Source: Bacteroidota bacterium (GTDB lineage Bacteria > Bacteroidota > Bacteroidia > M30B66). From it: a stretch of DNA of 64,000 nucleotides. The notes below the pieces were generated by a model. The model did not search any database, was not told the DNA's origin, and saw only the letters and a program-made list of their open reading frames with translations. The DNA is taken from NCBI GenBank assembly GCA_027490225.1, contig JAIXYK010000044.1, positions 62,001 to 126,000 on the forward strand, read 5' to 3'. The translations under genes and the position numbers were made by a program. The stretch's first letter is position 1. The number at the start of each line of letters is the position of its first letter. This document shows positions 46,093 to 55,096 of the stretch, one piece after another.

Positions 46093-48261
46093 ATGGTTGG
46101 AATCTCTACAGAACTTTTTGAAAAAGTATTTGAGGAAGGTAAATTTGCAAAGTGTATTTGTAAATTGGATGGAGAGATACTGAATTTCAACAAATCATTT
46201 AAAGAGTTATTCCAAATTTCAGAATATGAAAATGTTCTTGGCAATCTTGTTAATCTCATAAATATATTTTCAAATACTCCTATTACCTTAGAAGATTTTA
46301 TTGCATCTAATTCCGAAAGAAAACAAGGCAGATTATTGATGCAAAATCCTTCAAAAGGAGAGTCAGTTATAGATTATGACTCAATTTGCTTTAATGCAAA
46401 TGGCATTTCTATATTCTTATTAACTTTAGAAGATGTAACTCAGAAAATACTTGAAAAAAAGGATCTTTTATTTTCACAACAAAGATTGCAACTTATAACA
46501 GATACCCTGGGCATGGGCGTTTGGGATTTTGATTTTGTTCATCATAGCTACTACCTAAGCGATAATGTTTATAGTATTTTTGACATTACAAAAAAAGAAT
46601 TCTTAAATGACCCAGCAATTTTCTCTAAAATTATCCATCCAGATAATCTTAAAGAATATAAAGAAAAGTGGCAAATCGGCAAAGATAACGGCGGCAGATA
46701 TGAATTGTACACAAGAATTATAACCAAAAATAACATCATAAAAAACATACATATTAACGGTTTGTTTTTGAACGAAAACAATCAAAAGCCTAATAGATTC
46801 ATTGGAAGTGTTATAGATGTTACGAAAACAAAAGAAAATGAAGCTGCTTTAATCATAGAAAGAAATACGTATAAAAATCTTTCATTTCAGTTTGAAGAAG
46901 CAAAAAGCAATTTACAATCATTATTAGACAATTTCAGCAACACCAGTATTTGGTCAATCGACAAAAACTATTGCCTCATTGCTGGCAACGATTTTTTTAG
47001 ATTAGAACACCACAAGTATTTTAACAGATGGATTTCAAAAGGAGATAACATATTTGACCCAAATTTTGCCCCTACAGAAATGGTTGAATATTGGAAACCA
47101 TTATATAACAGGGCTTTTAAGAATGAATCTTTCACCATAGAATATGAAATTTTGGGAAATGTATTTATTGTTTCCTTTAACCCAATTATAGTGAATGGCG
47201 AAGTTTTAGGTGTTTCAATTTTTGGACAAGACGTAACTGCAGAAAGAAAAGTAAATGAGGAATTAAAATTCAATGAAGAGAGGTGGAAGTTTGCATTAGA
47301 AGGAAATAATTATGGATTATGGGACTACAGTATTAAAGAAAATACTTTCTTCTTTTCCCCAATCTGTAATATGATTTTAGGTTATGATAGCGATGAGGTT
47401 ATTTTTCCTACAATTGAGCATTGGACTAAAAATATTCATCCTGATGATTTAAAAAATACAATTACTATTTACCATCAGTTGTTGAAAGGAGAAATCCAAT
47501 CGTTTGTATTAGAATTAAGAGTAAAAACAAAAGACGGGGCTTATAAGTGGATTTTAGATCGAGGGAAAGTTTTTGATTTCGATAACGATGGAAAAGCAAG
47601 CCGCATTATTGGTTTATTTATAGATATTTCTGCACGAAAAGAAGCGGAAAGTAAAGTAAATAATTACTTGGTAAGCCTCGAAAAATTTGCTCAAATTACT
47701 TCTCATAGTTTAAGACTTCCGGTTGCTAATATTATCGGAATAGCTAATCTTATTGAAGATGAAATAAGTTTTAATGAAATACAATCTTTAAATAAAAGTT
47801 TAAAAATTTCTGCATTACAATTAGATGAAGTTATTAAAGAAATGAATGAGGCAATAACTTTTGTTTATAATGGTAAAAAGAATTCAAAGCAAACTAAAGT
47901 ATCTACTGTTTGGTTTATAGATGATGATGAAATAAACAATATGTTGAGCGAAAGGATGATGAAAAAACATTTTCCAGACATTAAAGCATCTTCTTTTCTG
48001 TTTGCTAAGGATGCACTCAATTTGCTAAGCGAAAGAAAAGAAGAGCTCCCAGATGCTATTTTTCTGGATATAAATATGCCAGAAATGAACGGCTGGGATT
48101 TTTTGGAAGTCTTTGAAAAACAAGATTTTACAATTCCAATTTACATGCTCACTTCTTCAATCGATCCTAAGGACCAAGAAAAAGCTCATCAATTTTCTAC
48201 AGTAAAAGATTTTATTTCAAAACCACTAAAAGAGGATAGACTTAAAATTCTAATAAAATAA
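46093..48261 (+). CDS. PAS / DHp-like / receiver protein lacking an ATPase domain
   Basis: Three PAS-like domains are seen (about 125-245, 275-395, 400-520), preceded by another possible PAS at 1-115. A HisKA-like segment follows with H538 (QITSHSLRLPVANI), but the residue after the His is Ser instead of Asp or Glu. There is no HATPase; instead a receiver domain begins at about 605, with the acidic pair in FIDDDE and phosphorylation site D659 (IFLDINMPEMNG). The protein therefore cannot phosphorylate itself, but its His and receiver could take part in a relay, for example with the divergent REC-PAS kinase. No membrane helices. Confidence 0.82.
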   Translation: MVGISTELFEKVFEEGKFAKCICKLDGEILNFNKSFKELFQISEYENVLGNLVNLINIFSNTPITLEDFIASNSERKQGRLLMQNPSKGESVIDYDSICFNANGISIFLLTLEDVTQKILEKKDLLFSQQRLQLITDTLGMGVWDFDFVHHSYYLSDNVYSIFDITKKEFLNDPAIFSKIIHPDNLKEYKEKWQIGKDNGGRYELYTRIITKNNIIKNIHINGLFLNENNQKPNRFIGSVIDVTKTKENEAALIIERNTYKNLSFQFEEAKSNLQSLLDNFSNTSIWSIDKNYCLIAGNDFFRLEHHKYFNRWISKGDNIFDPNFAPTEMVEYWKPLYNRAFKNESFTIEYEILGNVFIVSFNPIIVNGEVLGVSIFGQDVTAERKVNEELKFNEERWKFALEGNNYGLWDYSIKENTFFFSPICNMILGYDSDEVIFPTIEHWTKNIHPDDLKNTITIYHQLLKGEIQSFVLELRVKTKDGAYKWILDRGKVFDFDNDGKASRIIGLFIDISARKEAESKVNNYLVSLEKFAQITSHSLRLPVANIIGIANLIEDEISFNEIQSLNKSLKISALQLDEVIKEMNEAITFVYNGKKNSKQTKVSTVWFIDDDEINNMLSERMMKKHFPDIKASSFLFAKDALNLLSERKEELPDAIFLDINMPEMNGWDFLEVFEKQDFTIPIYMLTSSIDPKDQEKAHQFSTVKDFISKPLKEDRLKILIK

Positions 48262-48265
48262 CTTA

Positions 48266-49555
48266 CTAGATTTTTTGAAGTCCTGCTTTCACTAAAACTC
48301 TTCTGATTGCCATTTTAGAAAAATAATTAAAGCCGACTTTAATTCCCCTGCTAGCTAATTGATCATATCTAAAAAAATTGTAAAACCTCGAATAATTGCC
48401 CTTTTTCGGCCTTTGGTACCTGCCATTAATTCCCAAAGTATCATTCCCCCAAGGGAATTTGAAATTAAACAATAAAGATTCAGATGATAATGAAGCATCG
48501 CATTCTTCAATGTTTAATTCAATATTTGAAAGCCCATTTTCTAATGAGAGTCGAAAGGCTTTGTTATAATCTGTAATCCAAATATTAGTTGGTGAAAGCA
48601 ACTTTGCCCAGATCTTGTAATTCCTATCTAAATTAACTACAAAATTCTTTGCTTGAATTTTTAATTCCTCTTCTGAAATAGATTGACCTTTTATAAGATC
48701 TTCACCTAACAATATCTTTTCGAAATCTACATTATATTTCTTTATTGATAATTCAGTATTGTGCTCTTTATTTGGCCAGTAAGATTCACCAGGATACAAT
48801 AAAACAGCCTTGGCTTTAGTTCGATGATTAATAAAATCTACAACTTTTTGAGGCCTGTTTACTTCGTCGTTCAAATAAAAATTTTCTTCGTGACAAAACC
48901 AAACAAAACTGGCTATTGGAATTACTATTTCAGGTTTAAAAATATCTACCTGAAATTTCAACCCTTCGAGTTTATCATCCGCAACTTTCCTCCTAAAATC
49001 TCTGTCTTCCTTATTACCGGCCCAATAAGCATAAGAAAATTGTGTAAGTAACAAGTCTATCTTACCTACTTGCTGTTGTATCTTGTCTGCTGCAAATTTA
49101 TCCCTGATTCCACAATCATTTGTATTAAAAATGGTGAAATCTTTCGATTTAATTAAAATCCAAGAATCTCCTTCTTGATATAACTCACACATCACTTTTA
49201 AATCTGGCGATAGCACCTCAAATGTATCTGGCTTTAATTCAATTACATGCTTAAAACCTATTTTCTTACAATAATTAATTACTCTTTTATCTTTTGTTTC
49301 CTGAAACAAAACAGTAATATTCTTGCGATGTGCTTCTGAAATTCTATTTAAATTAGGAGGAAAAAAATGGTCTGGATGCTCATGAGAAAACCAAATATGA
49401 GTCACTTTTTCAAAATCCTCAAATTTAAACTGGGTTTTGGAAATTAAATCCCAACCATTATTAAAAACACGTCCCTCTAGCCAAGGATCAATCATTAACA
49501 CAATGTTATCATGTTCAACAACAAAAGATGAATGATTAACAAATTGAATATTCAT
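48266..49555 (-). CDS. Metallo-beta-lactamase-fold hydrolase
   Basis: A 429-residue MBL-fold protein with the metal motif H58, H60, D62, H63 (SHEHPDH) and an N-terminal VLMIDPWLEG segment. Further conserved-looking His/Asp-bearing stretches are NTNDCGIRDKF (about 145). Such proteins hydrolyse esters, lactones, phosphodiesters or RNA; NAPE-PLD-like and sugar-related members of this size exist, so no reaction can be assigned. Its stop is only four bases from the convergent PAS/REC stop. Nine bases separate it from the GNAT gene upstream. Confidence 0.72.
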   Translation of the reverse strand: MNIQFVNHSSFVVEHDNIVLMIDPWLEGRVFNNGWDLISKTQFKFEDFEKVTHIWFSHEHPDHFFPPNLNRISEAHRKNITVLFQETKDKRVINYCKKIGFKHVIELKPDTFEVLSPDLKVMCELYQEGDSWILIKSKDFTIFNTNDCGIRDKFAADKIQQQVGKIDLLLTQFSYAYWAGNKEDRDFRRKVADDKLEGLKFQVDIFKPEIVIPIASFVWFCHEENFYLNDEVNRPQKVVDFINHRTKAKAVLLYPGESYWPNKEHNTELSIKKYNVDFEKILLGEDLIKGQSISEEELKIQAKNFVVNLDRNYKIWAKLLSPTNIWITDYNKAFRLSLENGLSNIELNIEECDASLSSESLLFNFKFPWGNDTLGINGRYQRPKKGNYSRFYNFFRYDQLASRGIKVGFNYFSKMAIRRVLVKAGLQKI

Positions 49556-49564
49556 AGGAAGAAT

Positions 49565-50101
49565 TTATGTATTTGATGGGAGTAAAAAATGCTGATTCTG
49601 GATTGCAAAAATATAACAGTCTTGGAATTGACCATTTTTTATAATAGCATTTTTTAAAATAGCTTCTTTTTCGAAACTACACTTCTCCAGAACCCTTACA
49701 GATGCAGAATTATCGGAGAAAACCTCAGCAAAAATTCTTTTCACTGGATGTGCTTTAAAAGCAAAATCAATCATTAATTTAACACTTTCTGTTGCAATTC
49801 CCTTTCCCCATTGGTCAGGAGTTATCCAATAACCTATCTCACCGTTATACTTAAAAACATCATCTTTCAATTCTAAACCGATTGCTCCAACAAGTTTATC
49901 TTTAAAAAATATAGCTTTTTGAATGTTAAATGCTGTATTCTTTTTTGACCTGTAAATGAAATCGGTTGCATTTTTAATTGAAAAGGGAAATGGGAAATTG
50001 TTTCTTAACATTGTCGCAATTTGATAATGGTTGGCTATTAAAGCCAGACTTCCAGCATCAGTAGCAAGCCAGTCTCTCAATATTACTTTTGATTGTGCCA
50101 A
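49565..50101 (-). CDS. RimJ/RimL-type GNAT N-acetyltransferase, TTG start
   Basis: The 178-residue protein has the typical start of an Acetyltransf_3 enzyme (VILRDWLATDA), GEIGYWITPDQWGKGIATESV (acetyl-CoA binding, about 90-110), and HPVKRIFAEVFSDNSASVRVLEKCSFEKE. Substrate is probably a protein N-terminus or a small molecule. The only usable start is TTG at 50101, directly after the TAG stop of the S4 gene in the same frame; the next Met (residue 31) would remove conserved residues. Confidence 0.8.
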   Translation of the reverse strand: MAQSKVILRDWLATDAGSLALIANHYQIATMLRNNFPFPFSIKNATDFIYRSKKNTAFNIQKAIFFKDKLVGAIGLELKDDVFKYNGEIGYWITPDQWGKGIATESVKLMIDFAFKAHPVKRIFAEVFSDNSASVRVLEKCSFEKEAILKNAIIKNGQFQDCYIFAIQNQHFLLPSNT

Positions 50102-50494
50102 CTAAACTGGTTGCTTTGTTTCTTTTCCCTCATCAAACCATTCATCAATATCTCTCCGGTCCTTTTTTGTTGGTCTACCAATTCCACGCGGCCTAAAAAC
50201 AAACCGGGTATTTTTCATGCGATCAACATTATTATATGCCTCTGCCGGTGTAAGGTCTTCTACAAAAGCGGATACTTCTTTTGCTGAAACTCTTCTTTCT
50301 AATAAGGCAACAACTTTAATTGTACGGAGCACATGCTCTTGCTGCACTGTATACGTTTCGCCAATTTTAACATCTTTGGCAGGCTTTACGTTTACGCCCT
50401 CAAATTTCACTTTGCCTCCACTAATAGCTGTTATTGCCATTGACCTGGTTTTAAACAACCTTATTGCCCACAAATACTTATCAATTCTTGCCAT
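50102..50494 (-). CDS. S4-domain RNA-binding protein (Hsp15-like)
   Basis: The 130-residue protein begins with an S4 domain (about 1-65: RIDKYLWAIRLFKTRSMA, GGKVKFEGV, VKIGE) and a basic C-terminus ending FRPRGIGRPTKKDRRDI. Hsp15/HslR of E. coli binds 50S subunits with peptidyl-tRNA during ribosome rescue, and this protein has the same length and layout. Orthology is likely but not certain, so no symbol is given. Its TAG stop is followed in the same frame by the GNAT start. Confidence 0.8.
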   Translation of the reverse strand: MARIDKYLWAIRLFKTRSMAITAISGGKVKFEGVNVKPAKDVKIGETYTVQQEHVLRTIKVVALLERRVSAKEVSAFVEDLTPAEAYNNVDRMKNTRFVFRPRGIGRPTKKDRRDIDEWFDEGKETKQPV

Positions 50495-50612
50495 TCAGCA
50501 CAAAGATAAATTTATTTATTCATCAAATAGTGTTAATAGAATGTAAGAATATCTCATAATTTAAAGCAACATTTTTATGTTATTGCAAGTAATATCCTAT
50601 AAATTTTTAGAC

Positions 50613-51428
50613 ATGATGCGCAAAATCCTCTCCCCAATACTCAGTATTTTCTTGTTTGCAACCAGTATGAGTGCAGCAGAAAGTATAGTCAAAGTTTCAC
50701 AAGCGGTGTCTCAGCAAAAGGCTTATTCTGGCGGAAACTTTATTGTTAAGATAAAAATCGAACGCCGAAATCTAGACAGTTATTTCCAAATAGAACAAAT
50801 ACTTCCAAAAGGAATGACAGCAGAGGGCATGGAAAGTCAAGGCGCTACCTTTTCTAATAAAGATGGAAAAGTAAAATTCTCTTGGTTGAGACTTCCAGCA
50901 AATGAAGAAATTTTAGTGATTTACAAGGTGAAAGTTCCTTTTGAAATGCGCGGTAAACAAACCATTGAAGGTTCTTATTACTACATTCAAAATGAAGAAA
51001 AAGAAGTTTTTAGCTTGGCAAAAACAAGCATAGATATTATTGAATATGTTGCGCCAAGTGATTCTCTTGCCGAGAAAGCGCTTTTAGGTGTAATCAATAA
51101 TGATGAGTTTAAACCAGCTTACATGAACGAAGAAAAAGATAATTTGGAATATAAAGTTCAAATTCTAAGTTCAACAAAACCCTTAGACAAAGACTCTCTA
51201 AGAAAAGAATATGCAGTAAAAGATAAAGTAAATGAAGAAAATTTTAATGGACTTTATAAATATACTGTTGGTTCTTTTAAGACTTATGAGAACGCACGCG
51301 ATTATAAAAATAAATTAGATTTTCAAAAATATATTCCTTTTGTAATTGCTTATAACCGTGGCGCACGCATCACTGTTGGAGAAGCCATGCAACTGGCAAG
51401 TAAAAAGAAAACTGTAGTAAAAGATTGA
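50613..51428 (+). CDS. Secreted Ig-like protein with SPOR-like C-terminal domain (paralogue 1)
   Basis: The protein has a signal peptide (starting MMRKILSPILSIFLFATS, cut near SAA), a beta-sandwich-like domain (about 25-145; LPKGMTAEGMESQGATFSN, WLRLPANEE), and a SPOR-like segment (about 180-260; VQILSSTKPLDKDSLRKEY, YKYTVGSFKTYENARDY). SPOR domains usually bind denuded peptidoglycan, so it may sit in the periplasm near division or remodelling sites. The frame opens at 50577; two adjacent ATGs at 50613 and 50616 are better starts. A close paralogue follows about 100 bases downstream, after a terminator. Confidence 0.65.
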   Translation: MMRKILSPILSIFLFATSMSAAESIVKVSQAVSQQKAYSGGNFIVKIKIERRNLDSYFQIEQILPKGMTAEGMESQGATFSNKDGKVKFSWLRLPANEEILVIYKVKVPFEMRGKQTIEGSYYYIQNEEKEVFSLAKTSIDIIEYVAPSDSLAEKALLGVINNDEFKPAYMNEEKDNLEYKVQILSSTKPLDKDSLRKEYAVKDKVNEENFNGLYKYTVGSFKTYENARDYKNKLDFQKYIPFVIAYNRGARITVGEAMQLASKKKTVVKD

Positions 51429-51443
51429 TATTTAAATATGTTG

Positions 51444-51480
51444 AAAAGTCCCGATGATTAATTTCTTCGGGACTTTTTTT
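51444..51480 (+). terminator. Rho-independent terminator between SPOR-like paralogues
   Basis: AAAGTCCCGA and TCGGGACTTT form a 10-base stem with a 12-base loop and a T-run, so the two paralogues are probably separate transcripts. Confidence 0.9.
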
Positions 51481-51528
51481 GTTTTATATGCTTTCTTCTT
51501 CCTTAATTCGCATTTATAATTTCCAATC

Positions 51529-52488
51529 ATGAAAAAACCACTTTTACTTCTATTATTCGTTTTTGTAAATTATTTTTCAATTGCACAAAATGTTAAAATT
51601 TCAACAGCAATTCCAAGCGATATTGAAAATAATAAACCAATTAAAATAGAAACTTCCATATCTAAAGGGAAAATTTCGGGAATAGCTAGAATGCAATTCG
51701 AATTACCAAAAGGACTTAAAGCTATTGAAGGAAACAATAAAGAAGCTATTTTTTCTTTCTCCAAACAAATAGTGCAAATATTATGGATTCAACTTCCTTT
51801 GGACTCAACCATTTCTTTCGATTTTATACTGCTTCCAGATTCTAATTATAGCGGTATTGCTGAAATTGGAGGACGTTTTTCATACATCGACAACAACAAA
51901 AAAGAAGAAGTTGCCATGACTCCTGTCCAATTCAAGATATCTGGACATGGGGAAAAATCATTTGAAAAATATAAAGCGCCAATTGTCAAAGCAAAACCTG
52001 TAAAACCAACCCAACCAGTAAAATCTAAAGAAGCAATTGCTGAAAGTAAACCTAAGCCTCCCCTAAAAACTGAAGCGATAAAACCTACAGAGACAAAGAA
52101 ATTACCAGCTCCAAAGAATGAAATAAAACAAGCCCCGATTGAAAATAAGGAGAAAAGTAAAACAGTTAGTAAAATACAAGAAAACCTTTCGGGTTCACCT
52201 AATACACCTGTTAAAAAAGAAAACATCACATTCAAAATACAATTGGCAGCGTCCGCCAGTATTTTAGATAAAACGCAACTTTCAAATCAGTTTAATTATA
52301 AAGTTGAAACGATAAATGAAGAGCTGAATAACAATATGTATAAATACACTACTGGAGATTTTTCGACATTCAAAGAAGCAAAAAAAGCCCTCACTTTGAA
52401 CGAAACGCTTAAGGGAAAGGCTTTTATTGTTGGTTATAAAGAAGGAAAACGAATTGATTTAGAAGAGGCAATTCAACTCAGTAAGTAG
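51529..52488 (+). CDS. Secreted Ig-like protein with SPOR-like C-terminal domain (paralogue 2)
   Basis: This 319-residue protein has a signal peptide (1-19), a beta-rich domain (about 20-140) with the same ELPKGLKAIEGNNKEAIFS and IQLPLDS pattern as paralogue 1, a long K/P/E-rich linker (about 145-235), and a SPOR-like domain (about 240-319; FKIQLAASASILDKTQLSN, YKYTTGDFSTFKEAKKAL). The tandem position, the same domain order and the shared motifs point to duplication, with the linker as the main difference. The linker may reach across the cell wall. Its TAG stop abuts the convergent CsgG-like gene. Confidence 0.65.
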   Translation: MKKPLLLLLFVFVNYFSIAQNVKISTAIPSDIENNKPIKIETSISKGKISGIARMQFELPKGLKAIEGNNKEAIFSFSKQIVQILWIQLPLDSTISFDFILLPDSNYSGIAEIGGRFSYIDNNKKEEVAMTPVQFKISGHGEKSFEKYKAPIVKAKPVKPTQPVKSKEAIAESKPKPPLKTEAIKPTETKKLPAPKNEIKQAPIENKEKSKTVSKIQENLSGSPNTPVKKENITFKIQLAASASILDKTQLSNQFNYKVETINEELNNNMYKYTTGDFSTFKEAKKALTLNETLKGKAFIVGYKEGKRIDLEEAIQLSK

Positions 52489-53643
52489 TTATTTTATTTT
52501 ACTTCCATTTAACGCATATCTATCTTTGGCGTTGAATCCAACAGAAAGTCCAATGCGCATTCCGTCTCTGTTTGGAATCAAATAACCATTTACAGGAATG
52601 TTTAATCTTCCTGATTTGAATGTCTTACCAAAAGCAAACACGAAACCTGGTTGGTAAGCTACTTCTCCCCTACTGTCTAATCTATCGAATACTGCCACAC
52701 CAGCAGGAGCTGCAATAGAATCATTTGCTAATGTCCATTTTCCGTTTTCTGGAGAATAAAATCCTCTTGCTTTAGAAACCAATGAAACCGTTGGACCAAA
52801 AGCAAACTCCCAACCATTTTTGTTGTTTCTTAAACCATTCATTAAGGTTAAACTTGGAATAAAAAGTCCTTGATCTAAACCTGTAATCATTGGAATAAAT
52901 TCGAACAATGCTTGAAAATTCCCCTCATTCAAATATTGTTTTTCGAATTGATACCCAAATTGAAACATTACAGGTTGAGCATCAAATCCGCCAGTTGCTT
53001 GGTTTTCTTTTAATCTTGAAGCCAGCGCTCCTTCAAAAACTGTGAAACCCATTCTTGGTCCATCAGAACGTAATTTTAATTGGTAAGGATTATTGATGGA
53101 ATTATCGAAATCGTTCTTTTTCGTAAGCTTTACTAGGAGTTCCTGTTCGTTGGGTATTGCAAAAAGGTCATTCAACGTGATTCGAATCATGCTCTTTACT
53201 TCTTCAGGAATATTTAAAAACTCATTCGATTTTGATTTTTCTATAATTCCAGATTTTACATTCAACACTTTAAAGGTTGTGTAAATATTTTTACCTACTG
53301 TTATTACGCTGCCCGTAAGCACGTAATCTACTTTTAATTGTTTTCCAATTTCGGTAAGACAAATTTTTGAGAAGCATCCAGAAATATTTACATCATCTTT
53401 TTGAGAAATGTAGTTCATATCATAGCGGTCCATTAATTCATAAGCTTCGATTCTTTCCATTTCAAGGCGGGCAATTTCTGAAAGACTGCGTTGGTTGCTT
53501 CCTGGGTACGTTTCATTTGCATCAATATCTGCAACTGCCATTGTTGGTCTTGATGAAGTAGATTGACCAATTAAAATGTTTACAGATGAAATTAAAACTA
53601 AAATGATGATGATTGATTTAGAGAAAGTTGAATTCGTTTTCAT
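52489..53643 (-). CDS. CsgG/LpoB-like periplasmic domain with beta-rich C-terminal half
   Basis: The 384-residue protein begins with a signal peptide (1-26). Residues ~30-165 resemble CsgG/TolB-N-like domains: an AVADID strand, RSLSEIARLEMERIEAYELMDRYD, then SGCFSKICLTEIGKQL and VDYVLTGSVITVG. The second half (about 190-384) is rich in alternating aromatic/polar strands, such as FEFIPMITGLDQGLFIPSL and FAFGPTVSLVSKARGF, compatible with an outer-membrane beta-barrel or beta-sheet domain. Such a fusion may sense or hold something at the outer membrane; no partner is known. It has no lipobox that I can see. Confidence 0.6.
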   Translation of the reverse strand: MKTNSTFSKSIIIILVLISSVNILIGQSTSSRPTMAVADIDANETYPGSNQRSLSEIARLEMERIEAYELMDRYDMNYISQKDDVNISGCFSKICLTEIGKQLKVDYVLTGSVITVGKNIYTTFKVLNVKSGIIEKSKSNEFLNIPEEVKSMIRITLNDLFAIPNEQELLVKLTKKNDFDNSINNPYQLKLRSDGPRMGFTVFEGALASRLKENQATGGFDAQPVMFQFGYQFEKQYLNEGNFQALFEFIPMITGLDQGLFIPSLTLMNGLRNNKNGWEFAFGPTVSLVSKARGFYSPENGKWTLANDSIAAPAGVAVFDRLDSRGEVAYQPGFVFAFGKTFKSGRLNIPVNGYLIPNRDGMRIGLSVGFNAKDRYALNGSKIK

Positions 53644-53882
53644 AGTATTTGATTTTTAGATGTTGTTATTGTTTGAATTTGATGGTACAAATATCCATCA
53701 GCAACCAAATACTATTTTACGGTTTTAATCTTATGGATTTACATATAAAGCTTAATTCAATAATTCATAAGTTACAAATCCATATAATTATCATATTTTA
53801 TCACAATTCAATAACACTATTTAATTTTTTACTATATTTCGCAATTAAATAAAGTTTAAATTATTATTAAGCGCAAATTAAA

Positions 53883-54887
53883 ATGAAAGAATTTCCAATG
53901 CAGGAACAGTTTTTCCTGATTCTAAAAAGAATGCAGAACGAAAATTTCAACATGGCACAAACTGTAAGCGATGTGCTCGCCATTGGAATTGACAGTGCTT
54001 ATAGAAGAATTCGCTCAGAAACACCACTTAGTTTGGATGAAACAGTAAAACTATGTTTGCAATTTCAGGTTCCATTGGAATCTTTAAACAATGAAATTCC
54101 AGATGTAGTAACATTTCAATTCAACAAATTAGCTCCTACAAAAGAAAGTTTCCGGGAATATATGAATCAACTTGTGGAGCAGTTAAAACGCATGCAGAAA
54201 GGCAAAAACACGCATATTGTTTATGCAGCTGAAGACATTCCATTGTTTCATCATTTTGGTTTTGAGCACCTGGCAAAATTCAAAACGCTTTACTGGTTGA
54301 AATCCATTTTAAACATTCCTGAACTAAACCAGCAAAAATTTCCTGTAGAAGAGGATAGCTTTTTCGAGGATTTCAATTTTAAAGAATTATACAATGCTTA
54401 CAGTAATATTGAAACCACAGAAGTTTGGACCAATGAAACCATTGAAAGCACATTACAACAAATTAGATTCTATTGGGAAGCAGGCTTCTTCAAGGATATT
54501 GATTCTTTTAGAAATGTTTGTAAGGATTTGATTTCACTTATTTCAAAGATTCAGAAACAAACTGAAATTAACCAGAAAATAAATGCAGATGGTGCGTCAA
54601 CCGGGGCAAACTTTACCTTCTATCAATGCGATTTAATGATTGGCAATAATACCGTTTTGGTAAAAAGCGAAGGATTCAAAACTACTTTTATTGGCTACAA
54701 TTCATTCAATTTTATGAATACTCAAAATTCATTTTTCAACGAACAAAACCAAACTTGGATGGATAACTTAATTAGCAAATCCATATTAATGAGCGGAGTT
54801 GCAGAGAAATTGAGAAATCAATTTTTTAAAGCACAAATGAAGAAAATTGATGCCTTACTGGAGGAAATTGAAAAGGAGGAAAACTAA
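53883..54887 (+). CDS. Probable HTH regulator (BetR-like N-terminus), function unknown
   Basis: The 334-residue protein has a short N-terminal helical segment that looks like a DNA-binding helix-turn-helix (MAQTVSDVLAIGIDSAYRRI, then LSLDETVKLCLQF), resembling the BetR-type or phage-CI-type repressors I know in Bacteroidota. The remaining ~270 residues are mainly helical with no recognised domain; repeated aromatic residues (FHHFGFEHLAKFKTLYWLK) may form a ligand or dimerisation domain. The downstream ABC transporter pair begins 210 bases later, so it may regulate that transporter. Assignment is tentative. Confidence 0.55.
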   Translation: MKEFPMQEQFFLILKRMQNENFNMAQTVSDVLAIGIDSAYRRIRSETPLSLDETVKLCLQFQVPLESLNNEIPDVVTFQFNKLAPTKESFREYMNQLVEQLKRMQKGKNTHIVYAAEDIPLFHHFGFEHLAKFKTLYWLKSILNIPELNQQKFPVEEDSFFEDFNFKELYNAYSNIETTEVWTNETIESTLQQIRFYWEAGFFKDIDSFRNVCKDLISLISKIQKQTEINQKINADGASTGANFTFYQCDLMIGNNTVLVKSEGFKTTFIGYNSFNFMNTQNSFFNEQNQTWMDNLISKSILMSGVAEKLRNQFFKAQMKKIDALLEEIEKEEN

Positions 54888-55096
54888 TTTTATCCATTTT
54901 CCACGATTGTGTTTTAACTTTTAATTAGCTGCTTCATAAAACTCAATTTTTGACAATTCCAATGAAATAGTTTTGCAATCAATGAAATAATAAAATATTT
55001 CCATTTGATTTTCATTTAATTACCTCATAATTGCAATTCCTAAGTAACTTTATTTTACTTCAACACACTTACCACTCGGTCTAAAAAAATTAAACT

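Noticed and set aside
53649-53852. 67-codon plus-strand frame before the HTH regulator
   Set aside because: Hydrophobic, low-complexity translation of A+T-rich intergenic DNA with no homology signal.
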